From the NCBI RefSeq assembly GCF_002694385.1, contig NZ_NZMB01000010.1, positions 256,962-320,961 of the forward strand: DNA of 64,000 bases. The letters run 5' to 3'. The DNA is from Sneathiella sp. GTDB lineage: Bacteria > Pseudomonadota > Alphaproteobacteria > Sneathiellales > Sneathiellaceae. Below are positions 17,552 through 28,183 of this stretch, piece after piece. The stretch's first letter is position 1; each line of letters begins with the position of its first letter. The translations under genes and the position numbers were made by a program. The notes below the pieces were generated by a model that ran no database searches, had not been told where the DNA came from, and worked only from the letters and a program-made list of their open reading frames with translations.

Positions 17552-18175
17552 ATGCAGCCGGATATCCATAATATGAGGATGTCACGAAAGCGGAAAATAT
17601 CAGCGGACGATATCCTGTCCAGAGCAGCGCAGCGGCCATGCGCCCACACCGGCTGTCCAGAAGCCGGGGAATTCCGCGCACCCAAAACACGGCTGCTCGA
17701 TCGGGGCCATCCGGATGATTACCAGTGGTTCTGTCTCGCCCATATTCGGGAGTTCAACAAGTCCTGGAACTTCTTTGACGGGATGAGCGATGAGGAAATT
17801 GTCAGCTACAAGGATCAGGATATTACCGGCCATCGCCCTACATGGAAGCTCGGCTCCCGCACGGCGACGCAGCGCAATGGTAATAGCTATGGCTATCACG
17901 ACCCGTTCGGCTTCCGCGAGGAAATGGAGGGGGACGGCACAACAACCGACACCTCGCAGGCCCAAACGGCGGCGCCCGTTGATCCAAAGGAACGCGCCGC
18001 CTTCGCCACTCTCAATCTGGAGCCGGGCAGCAGCCTTGAACAGATAAAACGTCGCCACAAGGAACTGGCCAAGAAATACCATCCCGATATTCACGGGGGC
18101 GATAAAAAGGCGGAAGAAATACTAAAAAATATCAATCAGGCCTATACACACCTACGAAGTTGCGCTAACTCCTAG
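17552..18175 (+). CDS. DnaJ-like protein with C-terminal J domain
   Basis: Protein of up to 207 residues. The J domain is at the C-terminus (about 151-203) with the HPD motif at 177-179 in AKKYHPDIHG, so it can stimulate an Hsp70. The N-terminal half is unlike DnaJ. It has a Cys/His set, CAHTGC near residue 31 and FCLAH near residue 61, that may bind a metal, then FNKSWNFFDGMSDEEI, a pattern seen in alphaproteobacterial J-proteins. The start is uncertain (17552, 17573 or 17579). Next to cobS but with its own 48-bp gap. Confidence 0.85.
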   Translation: MQPDIHNMRMSRKRKISADDILSRAAQRPCAHTGCPEAGEFRAPKTRLLDRGHPDDYQWFCLAHIREFNKSWNFFDGMSDEEIVSYKDQDITGHRPTWKLGSRTATQRNGNSYGYHDPFGFREEMEGDGTTTDTSQAQTAAPVDPKERAAFATLNLEPGSSLEQIKRRHKELAKKYHPDIHGGDKKAEEILKNINQAYTHLRSCANS

Positions 18176-18223
18176 TTTCGCCCGTAAAAGAAAAACCACA
18201 CTTTGTGACACGGAACTGTATTT

Positions 18224-19225
18224 ATGAAGTCCTTAGAACTTGCCGGCGATGCTCCGGAATTGACAATTGATATGCCCGATACAACGGTTTCTGTTCGGGA
18301 AGTCTTTAAAATCGACAGCGACATGCAAGTCCCTGCCTACAGCGTAAAGACTGACCGCGTGCCGGATCTGGATCCGACATATGTTTTCGACCGCAACACA
18401 ACGCTCGCCATTCTCGCCGGTTTTGCCTTCAACCGCCGCGTCATGGTGCAGGGCTATCATGGCACCGGCAAGTCCACCCATATCGAACAGGTGGCGGCGC
18501 GCCTCAACTGGCCGTGCGTCCGCATCAATCTTGACAGCCATATCTCGCGGATTGATCTGGTCGGCAAGGATGCCATTGTGCTGCGCGATGGCAAGCAGGT
18601 GACCGAATTTCGTGAAGGCATTCTGCCCTGGGCATTGCAGTCCCCGGTCGCAATCGTATTCGATGAATATGACGCCGGGCGGCCGGACGTGATGTTCGTG
18701 ATCCAGCGGGTTCTGGAGGTTGAAGGCAAGCTCACCCTGCTCGACCAGAACCGGATCATCCGCCCGCATCCCGCCTTCCGCATGTTCGCCACCACCAATA
18801 CGGTCGGCCTTGGCGATACTACAGGCCTCTATCACGGGACGCAGCAGCTCAACCAGGGCCAGATGGACCGCTGGAACATTGTCACGACCCTCAACTATCT
18901 GCCGGAGGATGTGGAGAATGAAATCGTTCTCGCCAAACTGCCGAGCTATGACAATGAACAGGGGCGCAAGACCATTCGCGCCATGATCGCCTGCGCCGAG
19001 CTCAGCCGCGCCGGTTTCATCGCCGGGGATATCTCCACCGTGATGAGCCCGCGAACGGTGATCACCTGGGCGCAGAATGCCGAGATTTTCGGCGATGTCG
19101 GCTTTGCCTTCCGCGTCACTTTCCTCAACAAATGTGACGAGATGGAACGTCCGCTCGTCGCCGAATATTACCAGCGCAGCTTCGGCGAGGAATTGCCGGA
19201 ATCCGCCGCCAACATCGTTGCTTAA
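18224..19225 (+). CDS. cobS: Aerobic cobaltochelatase subunit CobS
   Basis: AAA+ ATPase subunit of the CobNST complex that inserts cobalt into hydrogenobyrinic acid a,c-diamide in the aerobic B12 pathway. The 333 residues carry Walker [10 protein letters not shown] at 77-85, Walker [10 protein letters not shown] near 142 and the sensor TTNT. It precedes cobT by 8 bp in the usual cobST order. CobN is not in the window. Confidence 0.96.
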   Translation: MKSLELAGDAPELTIDMPDTTVSVREVFKIDSDMQVPAYSVKTDRVPDLDPTYVFDRNTTLAILAGFAFNRRVMVQGYHGTGKSTHIEQVAARLNWPCVRINLDSHISRIDLVGKDAIVLRDGKQVTEFREGILPWALQSPVAIVFDEYDAGRPDVMFVIQRVLEVEGKLTLLDQNRIIRPHPAFRMFATTNTVGLGDTTGLYHGTQQLNQGQMDRWNIVTTLNYLPEDVENEIVLAKLPSYDNEQGRKTIRAMIACAELSRAGFIAGDISTVMSPRTVITWAQNAEIFGDVGFAFRVTFLNKCDEMERPLVAEYYQRSFGEELPESAANIVA

Positions 19226-19233
19226 GGACCGCC

Positions 19234-21102
19234 GTGGCCTTTATCAAGAACAAGGAGCCCGCGGCCGAACCCTTCAAGCGTGCCGTCACCGCAACGATGC
19301 GGGCGATGGCGCGGGAAAAGGAATTGCAGGTCACATACGGCAATGATGCGCCGGGGATCAGCGGTGATCGCGCCCGCTTGCCCAATCCGGCGCGCGACCT
19401 GCCGGTGGAGGATGTTCGCCTTGTGCGCGGCATTGCCGACAGCCTCGCCCTCCGCAAGCGCTATCATGACGATGGGCTGCATGCCCGCTACGCACCGGAG
19501 GGCGGTGATGCCCGCGCGGTTTTTGATGCCATCGAACAGGCCCGCGTGGAAGCCATTGGCGCGGGGCGCATGAAGGGCGTCGCCGACAATCTCTTCAGCC
19601 GGCTCGACAACCACTGCCGGGAAAAGGGCTTCGATCGTGTGTTTGACAAGGCCGATGCCCCTATCGATGAAGTCATGGGGCTGCTCGCGCGGGAGAAGCT
19701 GGCGGGCATTCCCGTCCCGGACAGCGCAAAAGGCATGGTCGATCTGTGGCGCGGCGAGATTGAAGAGAAAAGCGGCGATGATTTTATCGAGTTGCTGGAA
19801 ACTGTCCGCAGCCAGAAGGAATTCGCCAGCGCCGCCCGCAAGCTGCTGAAAGATCTCGACCTGATCGACGACGCCGAAGGGGAATTCTCCGACAACGAGG
19901 ATAACGCTGACGGCGATCAGGGCGAACAGGAGCCGGACGCCGAAACCAGCGGCGCGGAAGGCGACGATGAAGCGCAGGACGCGAGCGCCGCCGAGGATGC
20001 CAACACCCAGGAAGGCGCAGGCGAGGACGGCAGCGATACAGAGGCGGGCGAAAGCGCCGATATGGAGGCAAGCAGCACCGGCGATGAGGCCGGGCGCGAC
20101 CGCCGCCCCGTCTATCCCGATGACTTCCGCAATGCGCCCGAGGCCGCCGTCTATAAGGCCTTCACAACGGAATTCGACGAAGTTATCCAGGCTTCCGACC
20201 TTTGCGAACCTGCCGAACTCGCCCGGCTGCGCCAGCAGCTGGACCAGCAGATGACCAACCTGCACAGCCTGATCAGCAAACTCGCCAACCGGCTGCAACG
20301 CAAATTGCAGGCGCAGCAGAACCGCTCCTGGGAGTTCGATCTGGATGAGGGGATTCTCGATGCCGCCCGCCTGTCGCGGGTCGTCGTCGATCCGCAGCTC
20401 CCCCTTTCCTTCAAGATCGAAAAGGACACGGATTTCCGCGACACCGTCGTGACACTCCTGATCGACAATTCGGGCTCCATGCGCGGGCGGCCGATTTCCG
20501 TCGCCGCCATGTGCGCGGATGTGCTGGCCCGCACGTTAGAGCGCTGCTCGGTCAAGGTGGAAATCCTCGGTTTTACGACCCGCGCCTGGAAAGGTGGCCA
20601 ATCGCGTGAGAAATGGTTGCAGGAGGGCAAGAGCCCCAATCCCGGCCGCCTCAATGACCTCCGGCATATTGTCTATAAATCAGCGGACTTTCCCTACCGG
20701 CGGGCGCGGCAGTCGCTTGGTTTAATGCTGCGGGAGGGGTTGCTGAAAGAGAATATCGACGGCGAAGGTCTGCTCTGGGCGCATAACCGGCTGCTTGGCC
20801 GTCCGGAACAGCGGCGCATCCTGATGGTGATTTCCGACGGCGCACCGGTCGATGACAGCACGCTGTCCGTCAATCCGGGCAACTATCTCGACAAGCATCT
20901 CAGGGATATGATCAAGTGGATCGAAACCCGCTCACCGGTCGAGCTGATCGCCATCGGCATCGGCCATGACGTCACCCGCTATTACCAGCAGGCCGTCACC
21001 ATCATCGACGCCGAGCAGCTGGGTGGCGTGATGATGGAGCAGCTTGCCGATCTGTTCGACGAGAACAAACCTTCCCGGCGCGACAAGGGCGACCGCTGGT
21101 AA
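19234..21102 (+). CDS. cobT: Aerobic cobaltochelatase subunit CobT
   Basis: Partner of CobS in the cobalt insertion complex. The 622-residue protein starts at GTG. An N-terminal domain (1-210) is followed by a highly acidic Glu/Asp/Ala/Gly linker (about 213-290), then a helical part and a C-terminal von Willebrand A domain. Its MIDAS motif DNSGSMRG is near residue 411. CobS-CobT-MIDAS architecture parallels Mg-chelatase I and D subunits. Convergent with the dienelactone hydrolase gene, 3 bp apart. Confidence 0.96.
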   Translation: MAFIKNKEPAAEPFKRAVTATMRAMAREKELQVTYGNDAPGISGDRARLPNPARDLPVEDVRLVRGIADSLALRKRYHDDGLHARYAPEGGDARAVFDAIEQARVEAIGAGRMKGVADNLFSRLDNHCREKGFDRVFDKADAPIDEVMGLLAREKLAGIPVPDSAKGMVDLWRGEIEEKSGDDFIELLETVRSQKEFASAARKLLKDLDLIDDAEGEFSDNEDNADGDQGEQEPDAETSGAEGDDEAQDASAAEDANTQEGAGEDGSDTEAGESADMEASSTGDEAGRDRRPVYPDDFRNAPEAAVYKAFTTEFDEVIQASDLCEPAELARLRQQLDQQMTNLHSLISKLANRLQRKLQAQQNRSWEFDLDEGILDAARLSRVVVDPQLPLSFKIEKDTDFRDTVVTLLIDNSGSMRGRPISVAAMCADVLARTLERCSVKVEILGFTTRAWKGGQSREKWLQEGKSPNPGRLNDLRHIVYKSADFPYRRARQSLGLMLREGLLKENIDGEGLLWAHNRLLGRPEQRRILMVISDGAPVDDSTLSVNPGNYLDKHLRDMIKWIETRSPVELIAIGIGHDVTRYYQQAVTIIDAEQLGGVMMEQLADLFDENKPSRRDKGDRW

Positions 21103-21105
21103 GGA

Positions 21106-21873
21106 TCAGCCCTTCAGATTGCTGTTGAAAAAGCCAAGGCTGCGCGACCAGGCAAGCTGCGCATCTTCCTGATCGTACCGGGCACCGGACGGGTTGGCGA
21201 AGGCGTGATCCGCATCATACCAGAAGACTTCTGGCGCGGGCTGACCGGCAAGCTTCATCTGCTCGACAAAACCGTCCACCATTTCCTTGTTGATCCATTT
21301 GTCCTTTTCAGCGAAATGCCCCATCACCGGGCCTTTCAGCGCCTTGAGGGCCGCCGCTTCGCGGGCAACGCTGCCGTAATAAACGATTGTCGCCTCGACC
21401 GGCGTGGCGATGGACGCATTCAGCGACCAGCCGCCGCCAAAGCACCAGCCGATGGTCCCGACATGATCGGTGGTTTTCTCATTGGCGCGGGCCCAGGCCA
21501 CCCATTTCTGCAAGGTTTCCGTCGCCAGCTCCGGCTTGACCGCCTTCATATATTGCCCGGCCTCATCAGGGGTCGCGGCGACCTTCCCGTTATACATATC
21601 CACGGCAAGGGCGACATAGCCTTCACGGGCGAGTTCCGCCGCGACAGCCTTGATCTGATCATTCAGGCCCCACCATTCATGGATCAGCAGAACGGACGGC
21701 GCCGGTGTCACTTCGGGATAAATCACGGAAGCGGCCACCGACTGACCGCCATCGAGCGTTATGCTCACGTCCTCGGTCATATCGGCCGCCGCCCGCGCCA
21801 GAATGGGATCAGCCAGAATTGCGGCAAGCGGCAGGGTCGCCGCGCCCTTCACGATATCACGCCGTGCATACAT
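21106..21873 (-). CDS. Exported dienelactone hydrolase-family protein
   Basis: Alpha/beta-hydrolase of 255 residues. The N-terminus MYARRDIVKGAATLPLAAIL has a twin-arginine-like signal with cleavage likely after ARA, so it acts in the periplasm. HEWWGLND is the family's oxyanion region. The nucleophile is Cys in GWCFGG, and DADHAFANP holds the catalytic His. Cys rather than Ser is normal for dienelactone hydrolases. The natural substrate is unknown. Confidence 0.88.
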   Translation of the reverse strand: MYARRDIVKGAATLPLAAILADPILARAAADMTEDVSITLDGGQSVAASVIYPEVTPAPSVLLIHEWWGLNDQIKAVAAELAREGYVALAVDMYNGKVAATPDEAGQYMKAVKPELATETLQKWVAWARANEKTTDHVGTIGWCFGGGWSLNASIATPVEATIVYYGSVAREAAALKALKGPVMGHFAEKDKWINKEMVDGFVEQMKLAGQPAPEVFWYDADHAFANPSGARYDQEDAQLAWSRSLGFFNSNLKG

Positions 21874-21954
21874 GATGTGTCTCTCCTGTCAGAATATTAT
21901 TTAAAGTCTGTGACAGAGAAGATAGGACGCCCGCATTCGGGAGGCAAACAGGAG

Positions 21955-21987
21955 ATTAAAAAACGGGCGGGAATTGCTTCCCGCCCG
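21955..21987 (-). terminator. Intrinsic terminator of rpmB
   Basis: A 10-bp perfect GC-rich stem (CGGGCGGGAA / TTCCCGCCCG) with a 4-nt loop at 21964-21987, followed on the minus strand by TTTTTTAAT. It lies 28 bp past the rpmB stop. Textbook Rho-independent terminator. Confidence 0.88.
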
Positions 21988-22014
21988 CGTTTGTAACGTT
22001 ATCCGGAAGCCGGA

Positions 22015-22302
22015 TTATGCAGAAGCCGTTGCTTTTCTGATTTCGCGCTTTACCCGCTGGGCCTGCGTGGAGAGATTCTCGTCACGTGACTTCAGGAGGA
22101 ATTTGTCGAGACCGCCATTATGTTCGACGGAGCGCAGGGCGGCAGCCGACACTTTCAGGCTGAAGGAACGGCCGAGCGACTCGGACATCAAACGGACTTC
22201 CTGCACATTCGGCAAAAACCGGCGACGGGTCTTGTTGTTCGCATGGCTGACATTATTGCCTGCCTGAACACCCTTACCTGTCAATTCGCAACGACGTGCC
22301 AT
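22015..22302 (-). CDS. rpmB: 50S ribosomal protein L28
   Basis: Structural protein of the large ribosomal subunit, 95 residues. [20 protein letters not shown] and the basic KTRRRFLPN are diagnostic. The C-terminal extension is of the alphaproteobacterial type. It is a single-gene unit with a strong terminator downstream and divergent or isolated from its neighbours. Confidence 0.98.
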   Translation of the reverse strand: MARRCELTGKGVQAGNNVSHANNKTRRRFLPNVQEVRLMSESLGRSFSLKVSAAALRSVEHNGGLDKFLLKSRDENLSTQAQRVKREIRKATASA

Positions 22303-22414
22303 TATGGACCTCTTTAACCAAATAAATAGGAATGCCGCCGCAAAGCGACGAACGTGAGGACGCTATTTAAGGAATGGCAGCGCATCCGTCAAGCATATAA
22401 GGCACAACATCGGC

Positions 22415-23416
22415 CTATTTTCCCAAAAACACCTTCAGAAGCTCCTCCGCGGCGGCGGCGGGAGCAATGCGGGCACTGCGCACATCTTCTTCCATCGTCT
22501 GCAGGCGCGCGGAAACCCCCTCATGCGCCCGGAACCGGGACATCAGGGAATCACCCAGTTCCGACCACATCCAGGAAACCGCCTGCTCGCGGCGCTGTTC
22601 CACTAGCTCCCCTTCCGCTTCGCGGGCTTCGCGATACTGGCCGATTGTCTCCCACAGCTTGTCGATGCCGATTTTGTTGAGGGAGGAAACCATCAGGACT
22701 TTCGGCTTCCAGTGCTTGCTTTTGGGCCGCATTAGGCCAAGGGCGCCCTTATATTCCCCGGCCGCGCGGGACGCCGCTGGCTTCAGATCCCCATCGGCCT
22801 TGTTGATGACAACGATATCCGCAAGCTCCATCACGCCGCGTTTGATGCCCTGCAGCTCATCGCCGCCGCCCGGTGCAAGAAGCAGCAGGAACACATCCGA
22901 CATTTCGGCGACCGTCGTCTCCGACTGTCCAACGCCAACTGTCTCGACCAGCACGACATCAAAGCCCGCCGCTTCGGTCAGCAGCATGGCCTCCCGCGTG
23001 CGCCTTGCGACACCGCCGAGCGATCCGCCGGAGGGGGATGGCCGGATAAAGGCGTTGGGATCGCGCACCAGCTCCTCCATCCGCGTCTTGTCGCCGAGGA
23101 TGGAGCCGCCGCTCCGCCGGGAAGAGGGGTCAATCGGCAGGACGGCGACCTTGTGCCCCTCTGCCGTCAAGAGCTTACCGAATGTCTCGATAAAGGTGGA
23201 TTTACCGACGCCCGGCGTGCCCGAAATGCCAATCCGGACGGAATTGCCCGTATGGGGCAGGCAACGGCTTAACAATGCCTGCGCCATGTCGCGGTGATCG
23301 GGGCGGATTGATTCCACCAGCGTGATGGCCCGCGCCAGCGCCCGGCGGTCCCCCTTAAGCAGCCGTTCGGCGATATCATCGACAAATGCTGCGGTATTTT
23401 TTGCCATGTCATTCAT
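22415..23416 (-). CDS. meaB: Methylmalonyl-CoA mutase-associated GTPase MeaB
   Basis: G3E-type P-loop GTPase of 333 residues that protects and reloads adenosylcobalamin on methylmalonyl-CoA mutase. The P-loop is GTPGVGKSTFIE. IDPSSRRSGGSILGDKTRM and ETVGVGQSE are switch segments, and NKAD gives guanine specificity. ATG at 23416 (MNDMAK) is chosen because AAGG lies just before it; an upstream in-frame ATG at 23452 is possible. The mutase gene is 2.6 kb away at 26-28 kb. The gene is divergent from the proline racemase-like gene. Confidence 0.94.
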   Translation of the reverse strand: MNDMAKNTAAFVDDIAERLLKGDRRALARAITLVESIRPDHRDMAQALLSRCLPHTGNSVRIGISGTPGVGKSTFIETFGKLLTAEGHKVAVLPIDPSSRRSGGSILGDKTRMEELVRDPNAFIRPSPSGGSLGGVARRTREAMLLTEAAGFDVVLVETVGVGQSETTVAEMSDVFLLLLAPGGGDELQGIKRGVMELADIVVINKADGDLKPAASRAAGEYKGALGLMRPKSKHWKPKVLMVSSLNKIGIDKLWETIGQYREAREAEGELVEQRREQAVSWMWSELGDSLMSRFRAHEGVSARLQTMEEDVRSARIAPAAAAEELLKVFLGK

Positions 23417-23522
23417 AGCCTTGGGTATGGGAAAATCCCGCGCTTTCGTCAAGTCAATTGAAAGCCCTACCGGTTTTTATCAAACCGTCCTATCCTTGTC
23501 GCATGAGAACCCGGAGGAAATC

Positions 23523-24527
23523 ATGATCAGCGCCATCCAGACGGTTGAAATGCATACGGGCGGCGAGCCACTGCGTATCGTGACGGACGGCATACCGGTG
23601 CCGGAAGGGCGGACCCTGCTGGACAAGCGCGCCTATTTGCGGGATCACGCGGATCAGTACCGCAAATTCCTGATGTTTGAACCCCGCGGCCACAAGGATA
23701 TGTATGGCGCGCTACTGGTCCCCCCGGATCATCCGGAGGCCGATATTGCTGTCATCTTCATGCATAATGAAGGCTACAGCACTATGTGCGGCCATGCCAT
23801 TATCGCCCTTGGACGCTATGTTCTAGATTACGGGCTGAAGGTGAAGGAAACGGATGAAACACCGGTCAATATCCAGTGCCCCTGCGGACTGGTTCGCGCA
23901 GTGGTCGAGACAAAGGAGGGGGTGACCGGCGCCGTCCGCTTCGAAAGTGTCCCTGCCTTCGCCTACAAGCTCGGGCAGTTCGTGGAGACAAGGGAATATG
24001 GCCCGGTTGAGATTGATATCGGCTATGGCGGAGCCTTTTATGCGGTTCTGGAGGCGGCAACCATCGGTCTTGATGTCAGGAACTCGCCTGCCCGCGATCT
24101 GACGGCGGCGGGGGCGGCGATTAGCGAAGCGGTCAAGGCGCAAATCCCCATCAGCCATCCGGAAGAAGCCGATCTCGGCTTCCTCTATGGCACCATCCTC
24201 ACCGATGGAAAAACCGGCAGAGACGGAAATTCGAGCGCCAATATCTGCATTTTTGCCGACCAGCAGGTGGATCGCAGCCCAACAGGTTCGGGCGTGACGG
24301 CCCGTATGGCCCTTATGGCGGCCCGTGGAGAGATGGCAGCAGGAGAAACCGCGATCTTCGAGAGTATCACCGGCACCCGTTTCAACGGGAAAATCCTGCG
24401 CGAAACAAAAGTCGGCCCGCATGCCGCTGTCACGGTGGAGGTAACTGGCCATGCCTATTATTCCGGAACGGCGGAATTTACCTATGAAGATGGCGATCCG
24501 CTGGCGGGCGGGTTTCTGCTAAGGTGA
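23523..24527 (+). CDS. Trans-3-hydroxy-L-proline dehydratase (proline racemase family)
   Basis: Proline racemase-fold enzyme of 334 residues. The first catalytic position is Cys89 (MCGHAIIA). The second is Thr254 in DRSPTGSG, where racemases and epimerases have Cys. The Cys/Thr pair is the known signature of trans-3-hydroxy-L-proline dehydratases, which release delta-1-pyrroline-2-carboxylate. Start ATG at 23523 follows CGGAGGAAATC. No other hydroxyproline gene is adjacent; cdd follows by 4 bp and is likely cotranscribed. Confidence 0.88.
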   Translation: MISAIQTVEMHTGGEPLRIVTDGIPVPEGRTLLDKRAYLRDHADQYRKFLMFEPRGHKDMYGALLVPPDHPEADIAVIFMHNEGYSTMCGHAIIALGRYVLDYGLKVKETDETPVNIQCPCGLVRAVVETKEGVTGAVRFESVPAFAYKLGQFVETREYGPVEIDIGYGGAFYAVLEAATIGLDVRNSPARDLTAAGAAISEAVKAQIPISHPEEADLGFLYGTILTDGKTGRDGNSSANICIFADQQVDRSPTGSGVTARMALMAARGEMAAGETAIFESITGTRFNGKILRETKVGPHAAVTVEVTGHAYYSGTAEFTYEDGDPLAGGFLLR

Positions 24528-24531
24528 CATC

Positions 24532-24936
24532 ATGAGCGGAAATAAACTTAACAAAGCGGCTGAAACGGTATTGGAAGCGGCCTATGCCCCCTACTCCGGC
24601 TTTCGCGTCGGCGCAGCCGTTGTGACGGAAAGTGGCGTGGTTCATACCGGCTGCAATGTGGAAAATGCCTCCTACGGCCTCACCCTCTGTGCGGAACGGA
24701 ACGCGATCGCCCGCGCCGTCGCCGCAGAAGGGCCCGCCATGAAAATCCGTGAAATATATATCACTAACCGCACCGCTTCCGGTGTCGCCGTTCCCTGCTC
24801 CCCCTGCGGGGCCTGCCGCCAGGTGATAGCCGAATTCGCGACCGCCGATACCCTTATCCACTATCACGGTGAAGACGGCATCGTCTGCAAAACCATGGCG
24901 GAACTGCTACCCGACAGTTTCACCTTCAGCCGCTAA
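24532..24936 (+). CDS. cdd: Cytidine deaminase
   Basis: Pyrimidine salvage enzyme of 134 residues, the small tetrameric type. Zinc ligands Cys53 (CAERNA, with catalytic Glu55), Cys89 and Cys92 (PCSPCGACRQ) are in place. AAGGTGACATC provides the ribosome-binding site. It starts 4 bp after the dehydratase stop. Its stop overlaps the stop of the convergent deacetylase-like gene. Confidence 0.95.
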   Translation: MSGNKLNKAAETVLEAAYAPYSGFRVGAAVVTESGVVHTGCNVENASYGLTLCAERNAIARAVAAEGPAMKIREIYITNRTASGVAVPCSPCGACRQVIAEFATADTLIHYHGEDGIVCKTMAELLPDSFTFSR

Positions 24937-25970
24937 CCTCTCGCCCCTTCAAATCCGGCAATAAAGCTGGCGATATTAGCGCCGAGATAATCGCGGTTAT
25001 ATCCCCCTTCCTGCACCAGTACCGTCGGCATATCGAGACGGGCAATAGCGGCGGCGATACGCGAAAACCCTTTCGTACTGATCGAGAGGCCGATCAGCGG
25101 GTCCTTTTCGAACGCATCAAGGCCAAGGGCGACAAACAGCACATCGGGCGCATAGGCCCTGAGGGCGGTGAGCGCCTCTTCCAGATAGGTGAGATATGCG
25201 TCATCGGCCGTTTCTGGCGGTAGCGGCAGGTTCAGGTTATAGCCCTCACCGGCCGCGCTTCCCCGCTCATGGGCATAGCCGGCAAAGTAAGGGTAAAAAT
25301 CCGTCGGATCACAATGAAGCGAGATCATGAACACATCCGCCCGGTCATAAAAGATGCCCTGTGTCCCGTTGCCGTGATGTACATCCACATCCAGAATGGC
25401 GACACGGGAAACACTGCCGCGCGCATATTCAGCGGCAATGGCGATATTGTTGAGAAAACAGAACCCACCCGCCTGATCCTTGAAGGCATGATGCCCCGGC
25501 GGACGGCAGAGCGCATAGGCGGCCCGTTTTGCAGGGACATCCTCCAGCACATGGCGCGTTGCCGTCAGCGCCACATTATTTGCGGCAACTGCGGCCTGCC
25601 ATGTTGAGGGACCAATCGGCGCTGAAATATCGGTCGTGTAATAGCCGACCTCCCCGACGATGCCCCGCGGCATGGAGGACATATGCCGCCCCGGATGAAT
25701 GTTGGGAAGGACTTCCTTGCCCCCCAATTCACCGGCGATCCAGCGGGCATGGATGGTTTCCAGAAAATGGAGATAGCCCGGCGTATGAACCGCGGCGCGC
25801 GGGGCAGGGCCGAAATCCTCCGGCGCGACAATCTCGTGCCCGGCCTCTTTCAGGCCGCCGACAAGCGCCTCCGCCCGCGATGGCACTTCCTGCGGCTCGT
25901 GAAACGTTCCGCCCTTGAAATAGGTTTTCGGATCATGCAACGCATGATCCGGGCTGTAGACGATTTTCAT
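24933..25970 (-). CDS. Histone deacetylase-family hydrolase
   Basis: Class II-type HDAC/acetylpolyamine amidohydrolase family protein of 345 residues. RPPGHHAFKD gives the His-His pair, LDVDVHHGNGTQ the zinc Asp and His, and LGLDAFEKDPL the second zinc Asp. Bacterial members deacetylate polyamines or other small amides, and some act on acetylated proteins. GGGGGAGGG precedes the ATG. A product of this type next to cdd has no obvious pathway link. Confidence 0.92.
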   Translation of the reverse strand: MKIVYSPDHALHDPKTYFKGGTFHEPQEVPSRAEALVGGLKEAGHEIVAPEDFGPAPRAAVHTPGYLHFLETIHARWIAGELGGKEVLPNIHPGRHMSSMPRGIVGEVGYYTTDISAPIGPSTWQAAVAANNVALTATRHVLEDVPAKRAAYALCRPPGHHAFKDQAGGFCFLNNIAIAAEYARGSVSRVAILDVDVHHGNGTQGIFYDRADVFMISLHCDPTDFYPYFAGYAHERGSAAGEGYNLNLPLPPETADDAYLTYLEEALTALRAYAPDVLFVALGLDAFEKDPLIGLSISTKGFSRIAAAIARLDMPTVLVQEGGYNRDYLGANIASFIAGFEGARG

Positions 25971-26032
25971 GACTCCCTCCCCCGTCTGTGCGGTCCCTGA
26001 TGGGGATCATACCGCGACAGGCAGGGTCAAGG

Positions 26033-28183
26033 TCAAGCCGCCTTGCGCCGCTTGCGGATCAGGTCGAGGACTTTTGCGGCAGACTCAGGGATATTGGTCC
26101 CCGGGCCAAAGATGGCGGCAACGCCCGCATCATAAAGTGCCTGATAATCCTGCGCCGGGATAACACCGCCACAAATGACCAGAATGTCATCCGCGCCCTG
26201 CTTCTTCAGCTCGGCAATGATCTGCGGCACCAGCGTCTTGTGACCCGCCGCCAGCGACGAAATGCCGATGACATGCACGTCACTTTCGATGGCGTCCTGT
26301 GCGGCTTCCGCAGGGGTCTGGAACAAGGGCCCGACATCGACGTCAAAACCGATATCGGCGAAGGCCGTGGCAACCACTTTGGCGCCGCGGTCGTGACCAT
26401 CCTGACCAACCTTCACAACGAGCATACGGGGACGGCGCCCCTCTTCTGCCGTAAAGGCGTCGATATCCGCAGCAATTTGCATGAATCCCTTGTCCCCTTC
26501 ATAAGCGGAGCCATAAACGCCGGAAATTGAACGGATTTCCGCACGATGGCGGGTAAAGACTTTTTCCATGGCATCGGAAATCTCGCCAACCGTCGCCCGC
26601 GCCCGTGCCGCATTGACACTAAGCTCCAGCAGATTGGCATTGCCTTCCGCGCCCTTTGTAAGGGCCTCCAGCGCCGCCTGACAGGCGGCTTCATCCCGGC
26701 TTGCGCGGATTTTCTCAAGGCGGGCAACCTGCTGACGCAGCACTTCGGTATTATCCACATCGAGAATTTCGATATTGCTGTCGTCCTTGTCGATCCGGTA
26801 TTTGTTAACGCCGACAATCACCTCTTCGCCCCGGTCGATCCGGGCCTGACGGCGGGCGGCTGATTCCTCGATTCTTAGCTTTGGCATACCGCTTTCAACG
26901 GCTTTGGTCATGCCGCCCATTTCCTCAACTTCCTCGATCAGCTTCCAGGCTTCCTCGACAAGGGAATTGGTCAGGCTTTCGACATAATAGCTGCCACCAA
27001 GCGGATCAATCACATGGGGGACGCCGGTTTCCTCCGACAGGATTAGCTGCGTATTGCGGGCAATACGGGCTGAAAAGTCGGTCGGCAGGGCAATCGCCTC
27101 GTCCAGCGCATTGGTATGCAGGCTCTGCGTTCCGCCAAGAACGGCCGCCATGGCCTCATAGGCCGTGCGGATGACGTTGTTATAGGGGTCCTGCTCGGTC
27201 AGGCTGACGCCTGATGTCTGACAATGGGTCCGCAGCATCAAAGAGCTCTGGTTTTTTGGCTCGAACTCCTTGATCATCCGCGCCCACAGGATGCGGGCCG
27301 CACGAAGTTTCGCGATTTCCATAAAGAAGTTCATGCCAATGGCAAAAAAGAAGCTGAGGCGCGGCGCGAAATCGTCGATCTTCAATCCGCTCGCCATGGC
27401 AGCGCGGGCATATTCCAGCCCGTCCGCAAGGGTGAAGGCCAGTTCCTGCACCTGTGTCGCGCCCGCTTCCTGCATATGATAGCCGGAAATGGAAATGGAG
27501 TTGAAGCGGGGCATTTTGGCCGATGTATAGCCGATGATATCCCCGATAATCCGCATGCTGGGTTCCGGCGGGTAGATATAAGTGTTGCGGACCATAAACT
27601 CCTTCAGAATATCATTCTGGATGGTCCCGGCCAGCTTGTCCGGCGACACGCCCTGCTCTTCCGCGGCAACGATATAGTTTGCCATGATCGGCAGAACCGC
27701 ACCGTTCATCGTCATGGAAACGGACATTTCATCGAGCGGAATGCCATCGAACAGGATTTTCATATCCTCGACACTGTCGATGGCAACGCCCGCCTTGCCG
27801 ACATCGCCGACGACGCGCGGATGATCCGAATCATACCCGCGGTGGGTCGCCAGATCGAAAGCGACGGAAAGGCCTTTCTGCCCCGCCGCCAGGTTGCGCC
27901 GATAAAAGGCGTTCGATTCTTCGGCCGTCGAAAAGCCGGCATATTGGCGAATCGTCCACGGGCGGTTCGCATACATGGTGGCGCGCACGCCCCGTTTGAA
28001 CGGGGCAACCCCGGGCAGATCATCGGCAATATCCAGATCGGCCGTATCCGCAGATGTGTATAGCGGCTTTACAGTAATGCCTTCGGGCGTTTCCCAGTTC
28101 AAATCGCTCGCCTTTCGGCCCCGCAATTCTTTTTCCGCCAGCTTTTCCCAGTCCGGCAATGTCTGCTTTGGAAAGTCGCTCAT
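26033..28183 (-). CDS. scpA: Methylmalonyl-CoA mutase, large homologue
   Basis: Adenosylcobalamin enzyme interconverting methylmalonyl- and succinyl-CoA. The 716-residue protein, started at the ATG at 28183 ([12 protein letters not shown]) after AAAAGGTGGAA, has the N-terminal TIM barrel. Its C-terminal B12-binding domain carries DGHDRG near residue 595 (the lower-axial-ligand His) plus GISSLAAGH and GGVIPAQDY. It is the single-chain type, also named mutB, bhbA or scpA. No small subunit gene is nearby. With meaB and cobST in the window, it completes the B12-dependent end of propionyl-CoA use. Confidence 0.96.
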   Translation of the reverse strand: MSDFPKQTLPDWEKLAEKELRGRKASDLNWETPEGITVKPLYTSADTADLDIADDLPGVAPFKRGVRATMYANRPWTIRQYAGFSTAEESNAFYRRNLAAGQKGLSVAFDLATHRGYDSDHPRVVGDVGKAGVAIDSVEDMKILFDGIPLDEMSVSMTMNGAVLPIMANYIVAAEEQGVSPDKLAGTIQNDILKEFMVRNTYIYPPEPSMRIIGDIIGYTSAKMPRFNSISISGYHMQEAGATQVQELAFTLADGLEYARAAMASGLKIDDFAPRLSFFFAIGMNFFMEIAKLRAARILWARMIKEFEPKNQSSLMLRTHCQTSGVSLTEQDPYNNVIRTAYEAMAAVLGGTQSLHTNALDEAIALPTDFSARIARNTQLILSEETGVPHVIDPLGGSYYVESLTNSLVEEAWKLIEEVEEMGGMTKAVESGMPKLRIEESAARRQARIDRGEEVIVGVNKYRIDKDDSNIEILDVDNTEVLRQQVARLEKIRASRDEAACQAALEALTKGAEGNANLLELSVNAARARATVGEISDAMEKVFTRHRAEIRSISGVYGSAYEGDKGFMQIAADIDAFTAEEGRRPRMLVVKVGQDGHDRGAKVVATAFADIGFDVDVGPLFQTPAEAAQDAIESDVHVIGISSLAAGHKTLVPQIIAELKKQGADDILVICGGVIPAQDYQALYDAGVAAIFGPGTNIPESAAKVLDLIRKRRKAA

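Noticed and set aside
19222-20298. Long minus-strand frame over cobT
   Set aside because: It overlaps the conserved CobT and its acidic linker; no family features and no ribosome-binding site.
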